Source of the DNA: Streptomyces sp. NBC_00663
Lineage (GTDB): Bacteria > Actinomycetota > Actinomycetes > Streptomycetales > Streptomycetaceae
NCBI RefSeq assembly: GCF_036226885.1
Contig: NZ_CP109027.1
Location: forward strand, 806,001 to 870,000
Direction: 5' to 3'
DNA: 64,000 nt
A program made the translations under genes and the position numbers. Below the pieces are notes generated by a model. That model worked only from the letters and a program-made list of their open reading frames with translations. It was not told the origin of the DNA and did not search any database. Each line of letters begins with the position of its first letter. The first letter of the stretch is position 1. Positions 55,525 to 64,000 of this stretch are shown here, piece by piece.

Positions 55525-56916
55525 ATGCCGAAGACCGCATTCCCGAGCCCGAGCGGCACGGCCGTCGCGGGGCCCATGGCCTCGCTGGCGGGACTACTGC
55601 GCGAGTGGCTGCCCCGGCAGCGCTGGTTCGCCGGGAAGGACCGGCCCGTCACGGACCTCACGCTGCTGTCCCTGACGGAGCTGTTCCCCGGCTGTCTGCA
55701 TCTGCTGGTCCACACCGGCCACGCGCCCGTCCCCGCCCCCGGCGGCACCACGGCCGTGTCCGGGGACTGCTACCAGCTGCTGCTCGGCGTACGGAAGCAT
55801 CTGTCGCCGCGGCTCGGCCGGGCCCTGATCGGGCGGGCGGAGTCCGGACCGCTGGCCGGGCTGACGGTGTTCGACGCGTTGCAGGACCCCCGTTCGGCGC
55901 AACTGCTCCTGGAGCGGCTGCGGCATCCCGGCACGGCGGGCCCCCTGCGCTTCGAGGCCGATCCGTCGGTGTCCGTGCCGACCGGGCTGGTGCCGCGGGT
56001 GCTGGACGCCGAGCAGTCCAACTCCTCGCTGGTGTACGGCGACGCGTTCATCCTGAAGGTCTTCCGGCGCGTCCAGCCAGGCGTCAATCCCGACCTGGAG
56101 GTGCCGGGTGCGCTGGCCGGACAGGGGTGCCGTCGGGTGCCCGCGCCCGTGGCCTGGTTCCGGACGACGCATCCCTATCAGGCCACGCTCGGCGTGCTCC
56201 AGCCGTTCCTGCCCGACGCCTCCGACGGCTGGACCCTGGCCCTGGAGGCCCTGGCCCACGGCGACGACTTCACGGCGCAGGCCCACGAGCTGGGCCGGGC
56301 CACGGCGGACGTGCACCTCGCACTGGCCGCCGCCTTCCCCGACGGGACCACCACCGAGCCGGCCGGCGGCCTGGCCTGCGACCAGAACGGCCGCACGGCG
56401 GCGGCGATGACCGAGCGGCTGACGTCCGCCGCGCACTGCGTGCCCGCCCTCCAGCCCTTCGTCCCGCGTCTGCGGACCGCGTTCGCGGCGCTGGAAGGCT
56501 GCGATTCCGGTCCGCCCGCGCAACGTATCCACGGCGATCTGCACCTGGGCCAGGTGTTGCGGGCCGGGCGTGAGTGGTTCGTCATCGACTTCGAGGGCGA
56601 GCCGTCCCGCCCGCTCACCGAGCGGCGCAGCGTCCACTCGCCGGTGCGGGACATCGCCGGCATGCTGCGCTCCTTCGACTACGCGGCCCGGCAGCGCCGC
56701 CCCTGGCGTCCGGAGTGGGCGCGCCGCTGCCGGGAGGCCTTCTGCGCCGGCTACGCCGCGCGGGCGGGCTGGGATCCACGAAAGAAGCACGGTCTGTTGC
56801 GCGCCTACGAGACGGACAGAGCCGTGTACGAAGTCCTGTACGAAGCCCGGCATCGCCCCGACTGGCTGCCGGTTCCGATGGCGGCGATCGAGCGTCTTGC
56901 CGTAAGGGGAGGCTGA
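55525..56916 (+). CDS. pep2: Maltokinase
   Basis: The 463-residue phosphotransferase has an N-terminal cap ([17 protein letters not shown], the Mak signature), a nucleotide region [17 protein letters not shown] and the catalytic loop [13 protein letters not shown], followed by [17 protein letters not shown], whose Asp binds magnesium. It phosphorylates maltose to maltose-1-phosphate with ATP, the substrate of GlgE. The ATG at 55525 has GAGGAAAGG about ten bases upstream; a GTG at 55501 is an alternative. It lies between treS and glgB. Confidence 0.94.
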   Translation: MPKTAFPSPSGTAVAGPMASLAGLLREWLPRQRWFAGKDRPVTDLTLLSLTELFPGCLHLLVHTGHAPVPAPGGTTAVSGDCYQLLLGVRKHLSPRLGRALIGRAESGPLAGLTVFDALQDPRSAQLLLERLRHPGTAGPLRFEADPSVSVPTGLVPRVLDAEQSNSSLVYGDAFILKVFRRVQPGVNPDLEVPGALAGQGCRRVPAPVAWFRTTHPYQATLGVLQPFLPDASDGWTLALEALAHGDDFTAQAHELGRATADVHLALAAAFPDGTTTEPAGGLACDQNGRTAAAMTERLTSAAHCVPALQPFVPRLRTAFAALEGCDSGPPAQRIHGDLHLGQVLRAGREWFVIDFEGEPSRPLTERRSVHSPVRDIAGMLRSFDYAARQRRPWRPEWARRCREAFCAGYAARAGWDPRKKHGLLRAYETDRAVYEVLYEARHRPDWLPVPMAAIERLAVRGG

Positions 56917-56920
56917 AGCC

Positions 56921-59122
56921 ATGGCTCTGCGTGACATCTCACCCTCAGAGGCGGGTGGCCCGGTTCCGTGCCGTGCCGCGCCCGCCCTGGACCCCGGCGA
57001 CCGCGCCCGTCTGCTGGCGGGCGCCCACCACGATCCGCACGCCCTGCTGGGCGCCCATCCGGTGCCCGGCGGGATCGTCTTCCGGGCCCTGCGCCCCTTC
57101 GCGCGGTCGGTGAGCGTGGTCGTCGCCGGGAGGCGCAGCCGGCTGATCTCGGAGGGTGGGGGCCTGTTCGCCGGTGTGCTCCCGCTGACGGCGATCCCCT
57201 CGTACACCCTGCTGGTGGCGTACGAGGACGGCGAGCACGAGGTCCATGACCCGTACCGCTTCCTGCCCGCCCTGGGCGACACCGACCTGCATCTCATCCG
57301 GGAGGGGCGGCACGAGCAGTTGTGGAAGGCGCTCGGCGCCGAGCCCATGACCCACCAGGGTGTGACCGGCACCCGCTTCACGGTGTGGGCGCCGAACGCC
57401 CAAGGGGTGCGTGTCGCCGGGGACTTCACCTGCTGGGACGGCACGGCGTTCCCGATGCGTTCACTGGGCGCGGCCGGGGTGTGGGAGCTGTTCCTGCCGG
57501 GGATCGGTGAGGGGGCCCGGTACAAGTTCGAGATCACCTCCCGGCGCGGCGACCGCTTCCTGAAGGCGGACCCGATGGCCCGTCGTGCCGAGATCCCCCC
57601 GGACACGGCGTCGATCGTGAGCGTGTCGCGCCACGAGTGGGACGACGCCGAGTGGATGGCTCATCGGGGAGACGTTCCGGTGCATGTGGCGCCGTTCTCT
57701 GTGTACGAGGTCCATCTGCCCTCCTGGAGGCCTGGACTGACCTACCGTCAACTCGCCGAACAGCTCCCGGAGTACGTCAAGGACCTCGGCTTCACCCACG
57801 TCGAGCTGATGCCCGTCGCCCATCACCCCTTCAGCGGTTCCTGGGGCTATCAGGTGACCGGCTTCTACGCGCCGACGGCCCGCCTCGGCACCCCCGACGA
57901 CTTCAAGTACCTGATCGACGCCCTGCACCGGGCCGGCATCGGCGTGATCATGGACTGGGTGCCCGCTCATTTCCCCAAGGACGACTGGGCGTTGGGGCGG
58001 TTCGACGGGGAGCCGCTGTACGAGCCCGGCGACTGGCGGCGGGCCGAGCATCCGGACTGGGGGACGTACGAGTTCGACTACGGGCGGGTGGAGGTGCGCA
58101 ACTTCCTCGTCGCCAACGCCGTGTACTGGTGCGAGGAGTTCCACATCGACGGGCTGCGGGTCGACGCGGTCGCCTCGATGCTCTATCTCGACTACTCCCG
58201 TGACTCCGGCCAGTGGACGCCCAATGTGTTCGGCGGGCGTGAGGACCTGGACGCGGTGCAGTTCCTGCAAGAGATGAACGCGACGGTGTACCGGCGGGTG
58301 CCGGGGGTCATGACGATCGCGGAGGAGTCCACCGCCTGGGACGGGGTGACCCGGCCGACCGAGAGCGGCGGTCTGGGCTTCGGCCTGAAGTGGAACATGG
58401 GCTGGATGCACGACTCGCTCGGGTACGTGGAGCACGAGCCGGTGCACCGCAAGTACCACCACCACGAGATGACCTTCTCGATGGTCTACGCGTACAGCGA
58501 GAACTACGTCCTTCCCATCTCCCACGACGAAGTCGTCCACGGCAAGCGGTCGTTGGTCTCCAAGATGCCCGGCGACTGGTGGCAGCAGCGCGCCACCCAC
58601 CGCGCCTACCTCGGCTTCATGTGGGCCCACCCCGGCAAGCAACTCCTCTTCATGGGGCAGGAGTTCGCCCAGGGCGCCGAATGGTCCGAGCCCGACGGCC
58701 CGGACTGGTGGCTGCTCGATCCCGCCTACGGCGCCGAAGCCGATCACCGTGGCGTCCAGGACCTGGTCCGCGACCTGAACGGCCTCTACCGTCGCACCCC
58801 CGCCCTCTGGCAGCGGGACACCACCCCGGACGGCTTCCGGTGGGTGCTCGGCGACGCGGCGGACGACAACGTCTTCGCCTTCCTGCGCTACGACGCCCAG
58901 GGCAGCCCGCTCCTCGCCGTGTCCAACTTCTCCCCCGTCGTCCGGCACGACTACCGTCTCGGCGTCCCCGGCGACGTCCCCGCCTGGCGGGAGGTCCTCA
59001 ACACGGACGCGGAACGGTACGGCGGCAGCGGTGTCGGCGACTGCGATCCGGTCAAGCCGGAGGACGGTGTCGTGCCGCTCACCCTGCCGCCGCTCGCGAC
59101 GGTGTGGCTGACGCCCGTGTGA
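56921..59122 (+). CDS. glgB: 1,4-alpha-glucan branching enzyme
   Basis: The 733-residue GH13_9 enzyme has tandem N-terminal carbohydrate-binding domains ([31 protein letters not shown]) and a barrel with [19 protein letters not shown], nucleophile [11 protein letters not shown], acid IAEESTAW and [11 protein letters not shown]. It introduces alpha-1,6 branches in the glucan made by GlgE. The ATG at 56921 has GGGGAGG overlapping the Pep2 stop codon. It is the last gene of the four-gene operon. Confidence 0.96.
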   Translation: MALRDISPSEAGGPVPCRAAPALDPGDRARLLAGAHHDPHALLGAHPVPGGIVFRALRPFARSVSVVVAGRRSRLISEGGGLFAGVLPLTAIPSYTLLVAYEDGEHEVHDPYRFLPALGDTDLHLIREGRHEQLWKALGAEPMTHQGVTGTRFTVWAPNAQGVRVAGDFTCWDGTAFPMRSLGAAGVWELFLPGIGEGARYKFEITSRRGDRFLKADPMARRAEIPPDTASIVSVSRHEWDDAEWMAHRGDVPVHVAPFSVYEVHLPSWRPGLTYRQLAEQLPEYVKDLGFTHVELMPVAHHPFSGSWGYQVTGFYAPTARLGTPDDFKYLIDALHRAGIGVIMDWVPAHFPKDDWALGRFDGEPLYEPGDWRRAEHPDWGTYEFDYGRVEVRNFLVANAVYWCEEFHIDGLRVDAVASMLYLDYSRDSGQWTPNVFGGREDLDAVQFLQEMNATVYRRVPGVMTIAEESTAWDGVTRPTESGGLGFGLKWNMGWMHDSLGYVEHEPVHRKYHHHEMTFSMVYAYSENYVLPISHDEVVHGKRSLVSKMPGDWWQQRATHRAYLGFMWAHPGKQLLFMGQEFAQGAEWSEPDGPDWWLLDPAYGAEADHRGVQDLVRDLNGLYRRTPALWQRDTTPDGFRWVLGDAADDNVFAFLRYDAQGSPLLAVSNFSPVVRHDYRLGVPGDVPAWREVLNTDAERYGGSGVGDCDPVKPEDGVVPLTLPPLATVWLTPV

Positions 59123-59186
59123 TTGGCCGCCCCGTGGGCAGTCGGGGCGTACGGACCCCGTCGTCGCGACAGAAGGGCGGCCTCAC

Positions 59187-60272
59187 GTGCGCACCGTCGG
59201 AGTGGAGGAGGAGCTCCTCCTGATCGATCCCGAGACCGGCGAGCCACAGGCTCTGTCCGCGGCCGTACTCGCGCGCGCCGCGCTGGACGACGGGGACGAG
59301 CAGGTCTTCGAGAAGGAACTGCACACCGAGATGCTGGAGTTCGCCACGCACCCGCAGTCGGGCATGGCGGATCTCGGTGCGGAGATCGTCCGCTGCCGCA
59401 AGGAGGCGGCGCGGCTCGCCGAAGGCATCGGCTGCACGGTCGCGGCGCTGGCGACCTCGCCCCTGCCGGTCAGGCCGTCCATCGGAATGGGACGCCGGTA
59501 CCGGTGGATGGCCGAGCAGTACGGCATCACCAGCCAGGACCTCGTCCTCGGGTGCCATGTCCATGTGTCCGTCGAGTCCGACGCCGAGGGCGTCGCGGTG
59601 ATCGACCGGATCCGGCCGTGGCTGTCGGTGCTCTCCGCGATCAGCGCCAACTCGCCGTTCTGGCAGGGCGGGGACACGCGGTACAGCAGTTATCGCAGCC
59701 GGGTGTGGCAGCGCTGGCCGTCGGCCGGTCCGACCGAGGTGTTCGGCTCGGCCGAGTGCTATCACCGGCGGGTCGCGGACATGGTCGCGACCGGGGTCAT
59801 CCTCGACGAGGCGATGGCCTACTTCGACGCACGGCTGTCCCGGCGCTATCCGACGGTGGAGATCAGGGTCGCGGACGTCTGTCTGCACGCCTCGACCGCC
59901 GTCCTGGTCGCCACCCTCGCCCGTGGCCTGGTGGAGACGGCGGCACGGGAGTGGCGGGCGGGGCGGGAGCCGCTGCCGCACAGTGTGAGCCTGTTGCGGC
60001 TGGCCGCCTGGCGGGCCGCCCGGTCCGGGCTGACGGAGGAGCTGTTGCACCCGGCGACCATGCACCGGCTGCCCGCGGAGACCGTCGTACGGGCCCTGTT
60101 GGACCACATCGGTGAGGCGCTGGCCGAGACCGGCGACCTCGACTGTGCGCGCGAGGCCTGCGCGGAGCTGCTGCGGCGCGGCAACGGGGCGCGGATGCAG
60201 CGGGAGCTGATGGAGCGGACCGGGAGTCTGCGGGAGGTCGTCAGGGAGTGCGCCCGCCGCACCCAGGAGTAG
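59187..60272 (+). CDS. YbdK-type carboxylate-amine ligase (glutamate-cysteine ligase 2 family)
   Basis: The 361-residue protein begins TVGVEEELLLIDPETGE, typical of the GCS2/YbdK family. It also has QVFEKELHTEMLEFATHPQ, LGCHVHVSVES, SANSPFWQGGDTRYSSYRSRVWQRWP and VEIRVADVC. Members ligate a carboxylate and an amine using ATP; in actinobacteria the true product is often unknown. GTG start at 59187. It is the first gene after the glgB operon, 64 bases downstream, possibly with its own promoter. Confidence 0.9.
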   Translation: MRTVGVEEELLLIDPETGEPQALSAAVLARAALDDGDEQVFEKELHTEMLEFATHPQSGMADLGAEIVRCRKEAARLAEGIGCTVAALATSPLPVRPSIGMGRRYRWMAEQYGITSQDLVLGCHVHVSVESDAEGVAVIDRIRPWLSVLSAISANSPFWQGGDTRYSSYRSRVWQRWPSAGPTEVFGSAECYHRRVADMVATGVILDEAMAYFDARLSRRYPTVEIRVADVCLHASTAVLVATLARGLVETAAREWRAGREPLPHSVSLLRLAAWRAARSGLTEELLHPATMHRLPAETVVRALLDHIGEALAETGDLDCAREACAELLRRGNGARMQRELMERTGSLREVVRECARRTQE

Positions 60273-60433
60273 GAGCCGGACGGGCGACAGTTCCCTCGAT
60301 CACGGCGAGATCAACAAACCGGCGCTACTTGTCGAATCCAGACACCGGCCGCTCTCGCCTGGGCTAGATTCAGGCACCGCCGATAACGGTTCTCATCGGT
60401 GGAGTCACACCCCGTACACATCAGGAGCAGCGC

Positions 60434-62338
60434 ATGCGCGACGTCGCCCTCGCTCCCCCGGCCGTCTCCCCGTTGACCGGCGGGCTCGCCGACAGCGTCT
60501 TCGAGACGGCGGACCGCAACCCCACCCTGCCGACGCTCGCACGCCGCTCCGGACCCTCCTCCTCCACGTGGGAGGAGGTGACCGCGGTGGAGCTGCGGGA
60601 CGAGGTGGTGGACCTCGCCAAGGGGCTGGTGGCGTCCGGGATCGCGCCGGGCCACCGGGTGGCGATCATGGCGCGTACCCGTTACGAGTGGACGGTCCTC
60701 AGCCACGCCCTGTGGGCGATCGGCGCCGAGGTCGTGCCGATCTATCCGACGTCCTCGCGCGACCAGGTGGAGTGGATCCTCCGGGACGCGGGCTGTGTGG
60801 GCGTGGTCGTCGAGGACGAGCAGAGCGTGATGACGGTCGGGTCGGTGTGCGCCTCGCTGCCCCGGTTGCGGCATGTGTGGCAGCTGGACGCGGGGGCGCT
60901 GGAACAGCTCGTGGAACGGGGCGCGTTCATTCCGTTCACCACGGTGGAGTCGCTGCGCCGGATCGTGCTGCCGGACTCCACCGCCGCCGTCGTCTACACC
61001 TCCGGCACCTCGGGCCGGCCGCTGGGCTGCGCACTGAGCCACCGCGGCCTGGCGGGCGCCTGCGACACGCTCCTGGAGGGCTGGGGCCACACGGTGGTGC
61101 CGCCGGGCGGCCAGGGCAGCGTCCTCGCCTTCCTGCCGTTCTCCCATGTGTACGGCCTGCTCGTGCAGACGCTGTGTCTCCGGGGCGGGCTGCTGATGGC
61201 CCATGAGCCGGAGCTGACCCAGGAGGCGCTCTCGGCGTCCCTGATGTCGTTCCGGCCCACGTACTTCTGTGCGGTGCCCTCGCTCTTCGAGAAGATCTAC
61301 AAGACCTTCCTGCGCACGGCACAACAGGCGGGTCGCGGTGCGCTGTTCGAGCGGGCGGCGGAGACGGCCCGGAACTTCGCGGCGGCCGTCGAACGACATC
61401 GGCTGGGCCAGGGACCGGGGCCCGGACTCGATCTGCGGTTGCAGCACGCCCTGTACGAACGGACGGTGTACCGCAGACTGCGGGCCGCGCTGGGCGGCAG
61501 GGTCCTGCGGGCGACCTCCGGCGGGTCCCCGCTGGGCCGCGAACTGTGCCTGTTCTACGAGGGCATCGGCGTGTACGTGAACGACGGCTACGGTCTGACG
61601 GAGACGAGCGGCGGCGTCACCGGCCAGCCACTGGGCCGGGAGAAGTCCGGCACCGTCGGACGGCCGCTGCCGGGCACCGACATCCGGGTGGCCGACGACG
61701 GGGAGATCCTGGTCCACGGCCCCTCCGTGTTCCAGGGCTACGTCAACGACGAGGCCGCGACCCGCACGGCGCTCGGCAGCGGCTGGCTGGCCACGGGCGA
61801 CCTCGGCTATCTGGACCCCGAGGGCTATCTCACGATCACCGGCCGCAAGAAGGACGTGATCATCACCAGCAGCGGCAAGAGTGTCGTACCGGCGTTCCTG
61901 GAGCAGCGGCTGCGGATGCATCCGCTCATCCACCAGGCGGTCCTGGTGGGCGACAAGCGGCCCTGCATCGGTGCCCTGATCACGCTGGATCCGGACTTCC
62001 TGGTCCACTGGCGCGGCGGGCTCGCGCTGCCGGGCGACTCGCCGAGCCGGGAGGCGCGGGAGGAGAACGCGCTGCGGGAGGAGATCGGCCGGGCCGTCGC
62101 GGCGGCCAACAGCGCCGTGTCCCGGTCCGAGTCCGTACGGGTCTTCCGGGTGCTGCCGCAGCCCTTCGATCACACCCGCGGGCTGCTGACCCCGTCGATG
62201 AAGCTGCGCCGGGACGCGATCGTCGAGCATTACGCGTTCGAGATCGACGCGATGTACCAGGCGCGCTCGCACGGCATCCGGCAGCGGGTGCCCGAGGAGC
62301 CGGCCGGCTGGGAGGACCCGGACGACGTGTTCCGGTGA
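60434..62338 (+). CDS. Long-chain fatty-acid CoA ligase (AMP-forming)
   Basis: The 634-residue adenylating enzyme has the P-loop AVVYTSGTSGRPLGCALSH, then AFLPFSHVYGLLVQTL, NDGYGLTETSGG, ATGDLGYLDPEGYLTITGRKKDVIITSSGKSV and a C-terminal lysine in TPSMKLRRDAI. It activates a fatty acid via acyl-AMP to acyl-CoA (FadD15/FACS type). CAGGAG precedes the ATG at 60434. The 161-base leader contains TAGATT, a possible -10 box, and an inverted repeat CCGAT-N10-ATCGG (60380-60399). Confidence 0.93.
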   Translation: MRDVALAPPAVSPLTGGLADSVFETADRNPTLPTLARRSGPSSSTWEEVTAVELRDEVVDLAKGLVASGIAPGHRVAIMARTRYEWTVLSHALWAIGAEVVPIYPTSSRDQVEWILRDAGCVGVVVEDEQSVMTVGSVCASLPRLRHVWQLDAGALEQLVERGAFIPFTTVESLRRIVLPDSTAAVVYTSGTSGRPLGCALSHRGLAGACDTLLEGWGHTVVPPGGQGSVLAFLPFSHVYGLLVQTLCLRGGLLMAHEPELTQEALSASLMSFRPTYFCAVPSLFEKIYKTFLRTAQQAGRGALFERAAETARNFAAAVERHRLGQGPGPGLDLRLQHALYERTVYRRLRAALGGRVLRATSGGSPLGRELCLFYEGIGVYVNDGYGLTETSGGVTGQPLGREKSGTVGRPLPGTDIRVADDGEILVHGPSVFQGYVNDEAATRTALGSGWLATGDLGYLDPEGYLTITGRKKDVIITSSGKSVVPAFLEQRLRMHPLIHQAVLVGDKRPCIGALITLDPDFLVHWRGGLALPGDSPSREAREENALREEIGRAVAAANSAVSRSESVRVFRVLPQPFDHTRGLLTPSMKLRRDAIVEHYAFEIDAMYQARSHGIRQRVPEEPAGWEDPDDVFR

Positions 62339-62431
62339 CAGGGAGTCCCGGTGGGGTCCGATTGACCTCAGCGACCTCGGGAACTCGCACAAGCGTCGAC
62401 GTCGAAGGACGCTGTACGAAGGACATTCCCG

Positions 62432-62857
62432 ATGACTCGTAGGGACGACCTAGTGGCCGCCGTGGAGATCCCGAGCCGCACCACGAGCTTCGCGGGCGAG
62501 CCGCAGAGCGTGACGAGCGCCCGGCTGGCCGCGGAGGACTTCCTGTGCGTCCTCACCGACGTCCGTCCACCCGGCGCGCCCGAGTACTGGCACGACATCC
62601 TGCTGGTCGTCACCGAGCTGGCGGCCAACGCCGTGCAGTACGCGCCCGGGGAGTTCTCGCTGACCATGCGACGCACCTTCGACGGTGTGCATGTGACCGT
62701 GCACGACTCCAATCCCACCCCGCCCGCCCCGAGGCCCTTTCACCCGAGCACCGGCGGCGGCGGTGTCGGCTGGCATCTGATCCACGCCCTGTGCCAGCAG
62801 GTGAGCGTGGTGACGGAGCCGCACGGCAAGGACGTGCATGTGTTTCTGCCCTGGTGA
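62432..62857 (+). CDS. Anti-sigma-factor-like ATP-binding protein (HATPase_c_2)
   Basis: The 141-residue protein has the GHKL N-box LLVVTELAANAVQYAPGEF, G1-like VTVHDSNPT and the glycine-rich STGGGGVGWHLI, as in RsbW/SpoIIAB-type serine kinases found in large numbers in Streptomyces. It could bind a stress sigma factor or an antagonist. AAGGA lies eight bases before the ATG at 62432. No partner is encoded nearby; the sigma factor at 46429 is one of many possible targets. Confidence 0.88.
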   Translation: MTRRDDLVAAVEIPSRTTSFAGEPQSVTSARLAAEDFLCVLTDVRPPGAPEYWHDILLVVTELAANAVQYAPGEFSLTMRRTFDGVHVTVHDSNPTPPAPRPFHPSTGGGGVGWHLIHALCQQVSVVTEPHGKDVHVFLPW

Positions 62858-63060
62858 GTCACACACGACTTTCACCTGCTTTCGGTGCACTCGCGCACCT
62901 GTGCGGGCATGGTGGTGCTCAACGCGTTCGTCTGCCTGCCGCACCCGGCTGGCGGAACGGCTGGAGGCACGGTGGGATCGGTGGGGTGGGCAGCAGCGAT
63001 CCAGGGCAGACGAACGACGTTCGACTCGGACCGCCGGAGCCGCAGAAGGGAAGAAAGACC
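62858..63060 (+). other. 203-base leader of the NDH-2-like gene
   Basis: No gene is seen here. GGTGC (62884-62888) and GCACC (62895-62899) can form a small stem, and GGGAAG lies about ten bases before the GTG at 63061. The promoter of the flavoprotein gene is probably inside, but no clear -35/-10 pair was found. Confidence 0.4.
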
Positions 63061-64000
63061 GTGACACGACCCAGGATCCTGGTGGTTGGCGCAGGCTTCG
63101 CCGGCGTGGAGTGTGTACGCCGGCTGGAACGCAAACTCGGTGCGGACGAGGCAGACGTCACGCTGGTGACACCGTTCGCCTATCAGCTCTACCTTCCGCT
63201 GCTCCCGCAGGTGGCCTCCGGGGTGCTGACACCCCAGTCGATCGCCGTGTCGCTGCGGCGGAGCAGGAAGTACCGCACCCGGATCATCCCGGGCGGTGCC
63301 ATCGGCGTGGACCTCAAGGCGAAGGTGTGCGTGATCCGCACCATCACCGACGAGATCGTCGACGAACCGTACGACTACATCGTGCTGGCGCCGGGCAGTG
63401 TGACCCGCACCTTCGACATCCCCGGCCTCACGGACCACGCGTTCGGCATGAAGACCCTCGCCGAGGCCGCCTACGTCCGTGACCACGTCATCTCGCAGCT
63501 CGATCTCGCCGACGCCAGCCATGACGAGGCGGAGCGGGCCGCGCGGCTCCAGTTCGTGGTGGTCGGCGGCGGTTACGCGGGCACCGAGACCGCGGCCTGT
63601 CTTCAAAAGCTCACCCACGCCGCCGTCAAGCGCTACCCGCGCATCGACCCGGCGCTGATCAAGTGGCATCTCATCGACATCGCCCCGAAGCTGATGCCCG
63701 AGCTGGGCGACAAGCTGGGCAGCACCGCGCAGAACATCCTCACCAAGCGCGGCATCGACATCTCCCTCGGCACCTCCATCGCCAAGGCGGGCCCGGAGGA
63801 GGTCACCTTCACCGACGGCCGGGTGATCCCGACGCACACGCTGATCTGGACGGCGGGTGTGGTGGCCAGCCCGCTGATCGGGACGCTGGGGGCCGAGACG
63901 CTCCGCGGGCGGCTCGTGGTCGGCCCGGACATGAGGATGCCGGGCCAGGACGGGGTCTTCGCGCTCGGCGACTCCGCCGCGGTCCCGGACGAGGCCAAGG
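63061..64000 (+). CDS. NDH-2-like NAD(P)H/FAD oxidoreductase, C-terminus beyond window
   Basis: The GTG at 63061 starts a frame that is open to the right edge (313 codons seen). It has the FAD-binding RILVVGAGFAGVECVRRLE, YDYIVLAPGSVTRTFDIPG, the NADH-binding VVVGGGYAGTETAACL and HTLIWTAGVVASPL, then GVFALGDSAA for the second FAD contact. This is the type-II NADH dehydrogenase family: membrane-associated electron transfer from NADH to quinone without proton pumping. The missing end would hold the membrane-anchoring part. Confidence 0.9.
   Translation, partial: MTRPRILVVGAGFAGVECVRRLERKLGADEADVTLVTPFAYQLYLPLLPQVASGVLTPQSIAVSLRRSRKYRTRIIPGGAIGVDLKAKVCVIRTITDEIVDEPYDYIVLAPGSVTRTFDIPGLTDHAFGMKTLAEAAYVRDHVISQLDLADASHDEAERAARLQFVVVGGGYAGTETAACLQKLTHAAVKRYPRIDPALIKWHLIDIAPKLMPELGDKLGSTAQNILTKRGIDISLGTSIAKAGPEEVTFTDGRVIPTHTLIWTAGVVASPLIGTLGAETLRGRLVVGPDMRMPGQDGVFALGDSAAVPDEAK

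Overview
The window is high-GC actinobacterial chromosome and almost certainly comes from a Streptomyces species. The coding frames have GC-rich third positions. Many genes start with GTG or TTG behind purine-rich ribosome-binding sites, operons are coupled by ATGA/GTGA overlaps, and signal peptides are twin-arginine or Sec type. The gene content fits as well: a glgE-treS-pep2-glgB operon, sugar ABC transporters without their own ATPase, a SpoIIE/PAS/GAF phosphatase, an ANTAR protein, a SigB/F-type sigma factor and a P450 with ferredoxin. I saw no tRNA, rRNA, CRISPR array, transposase or phage module. Functions are assigned by recognising motifs in the translations; no database search was possible.

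Layout. 1-6.3 kb: a truncated alpha/beta hydrolase, a class III aminotransferase coupled to an Lrp regulator, a PucR-type regulator, a YciO/Sua5-family protein and a dienelactone hydrolase. 6.3-9.6 kb: a secreted GH64 beta-1,3-glucanase behind a LacI-type operator, then a small Pepco-like gene and a membrane-tethered caspase-like peptidase whose C-terminus looks like the extracytoplasmic part of the phosphatase PstP. 9.6-17.3 kb: mixed single genes (VOC, RmlD-like, MHYT, metallophosphoesterase, LLM flavoprotein, TauD, P-loop kinase). 17.3-24.7 kb: a fructan/levan utilisation locus with a secreted GH32, a binding protein, two permeases, an intracellular GH32 and a LacI regulator, plus operator-like repeats in the divergent promoter region. 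24.7-35.6 kb: aldo/keto reductase, cupin, SpoIIE sensor phosphatase, DoxX-Bcp operon, AraC, MFS exporter, MarR, and a P450-ferredoxin-ferredoxin reductase set with a TetR. 35.6-39.3 kb: a decaying patch with an MMPL transporter remnant, a histidine kinase with internal deletions and an intact response regulator, followed by a TetR/SDR pair with a four-site operator array. 39.3-48.5 kb: DNA ligase, a secreted NPP1-like protein between inverted repeats, questin-oxidase-like protein, a HemC homologue, a MarR-DrrAB-type ABC operon, a sigma factor, ANTAR and VOC proteins. 48.5-59.1 kb: alpha-glucan metabolism (GlgX; GlgE, TreS, Pep2, GlgB). 59.1-64 kb: carboxylate-amine ligase, acyl-CoA synthetase, anti-sigma type ATPase and a truncated NDH-2-like flavoprotein.

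How the genes work together. The alpha-glucan genes form the GlgE pathway: TreS interconverts trehalose and maltose, Pep2 phosphorylates maltose, GlgE polymerises maltose-1-phosphate, GlgB branches the product and GlgX debranches it. The fructan locus pairs extracellular hydrolysis with import and intracellular hydrolysis. The P450 has both of its redox partners next to it.

The most unusual observation is the caspase-TM-PstP-tail fusion with its small upstream partner (7821-9573). Next come the four pseudo-palindromes spaced exactly 22 bp apart between the TetR and SDR genes (38396-38472), and the run of internal deletions through the MMPL and histidine-kinase genes (about 35.9-37.0 kb).
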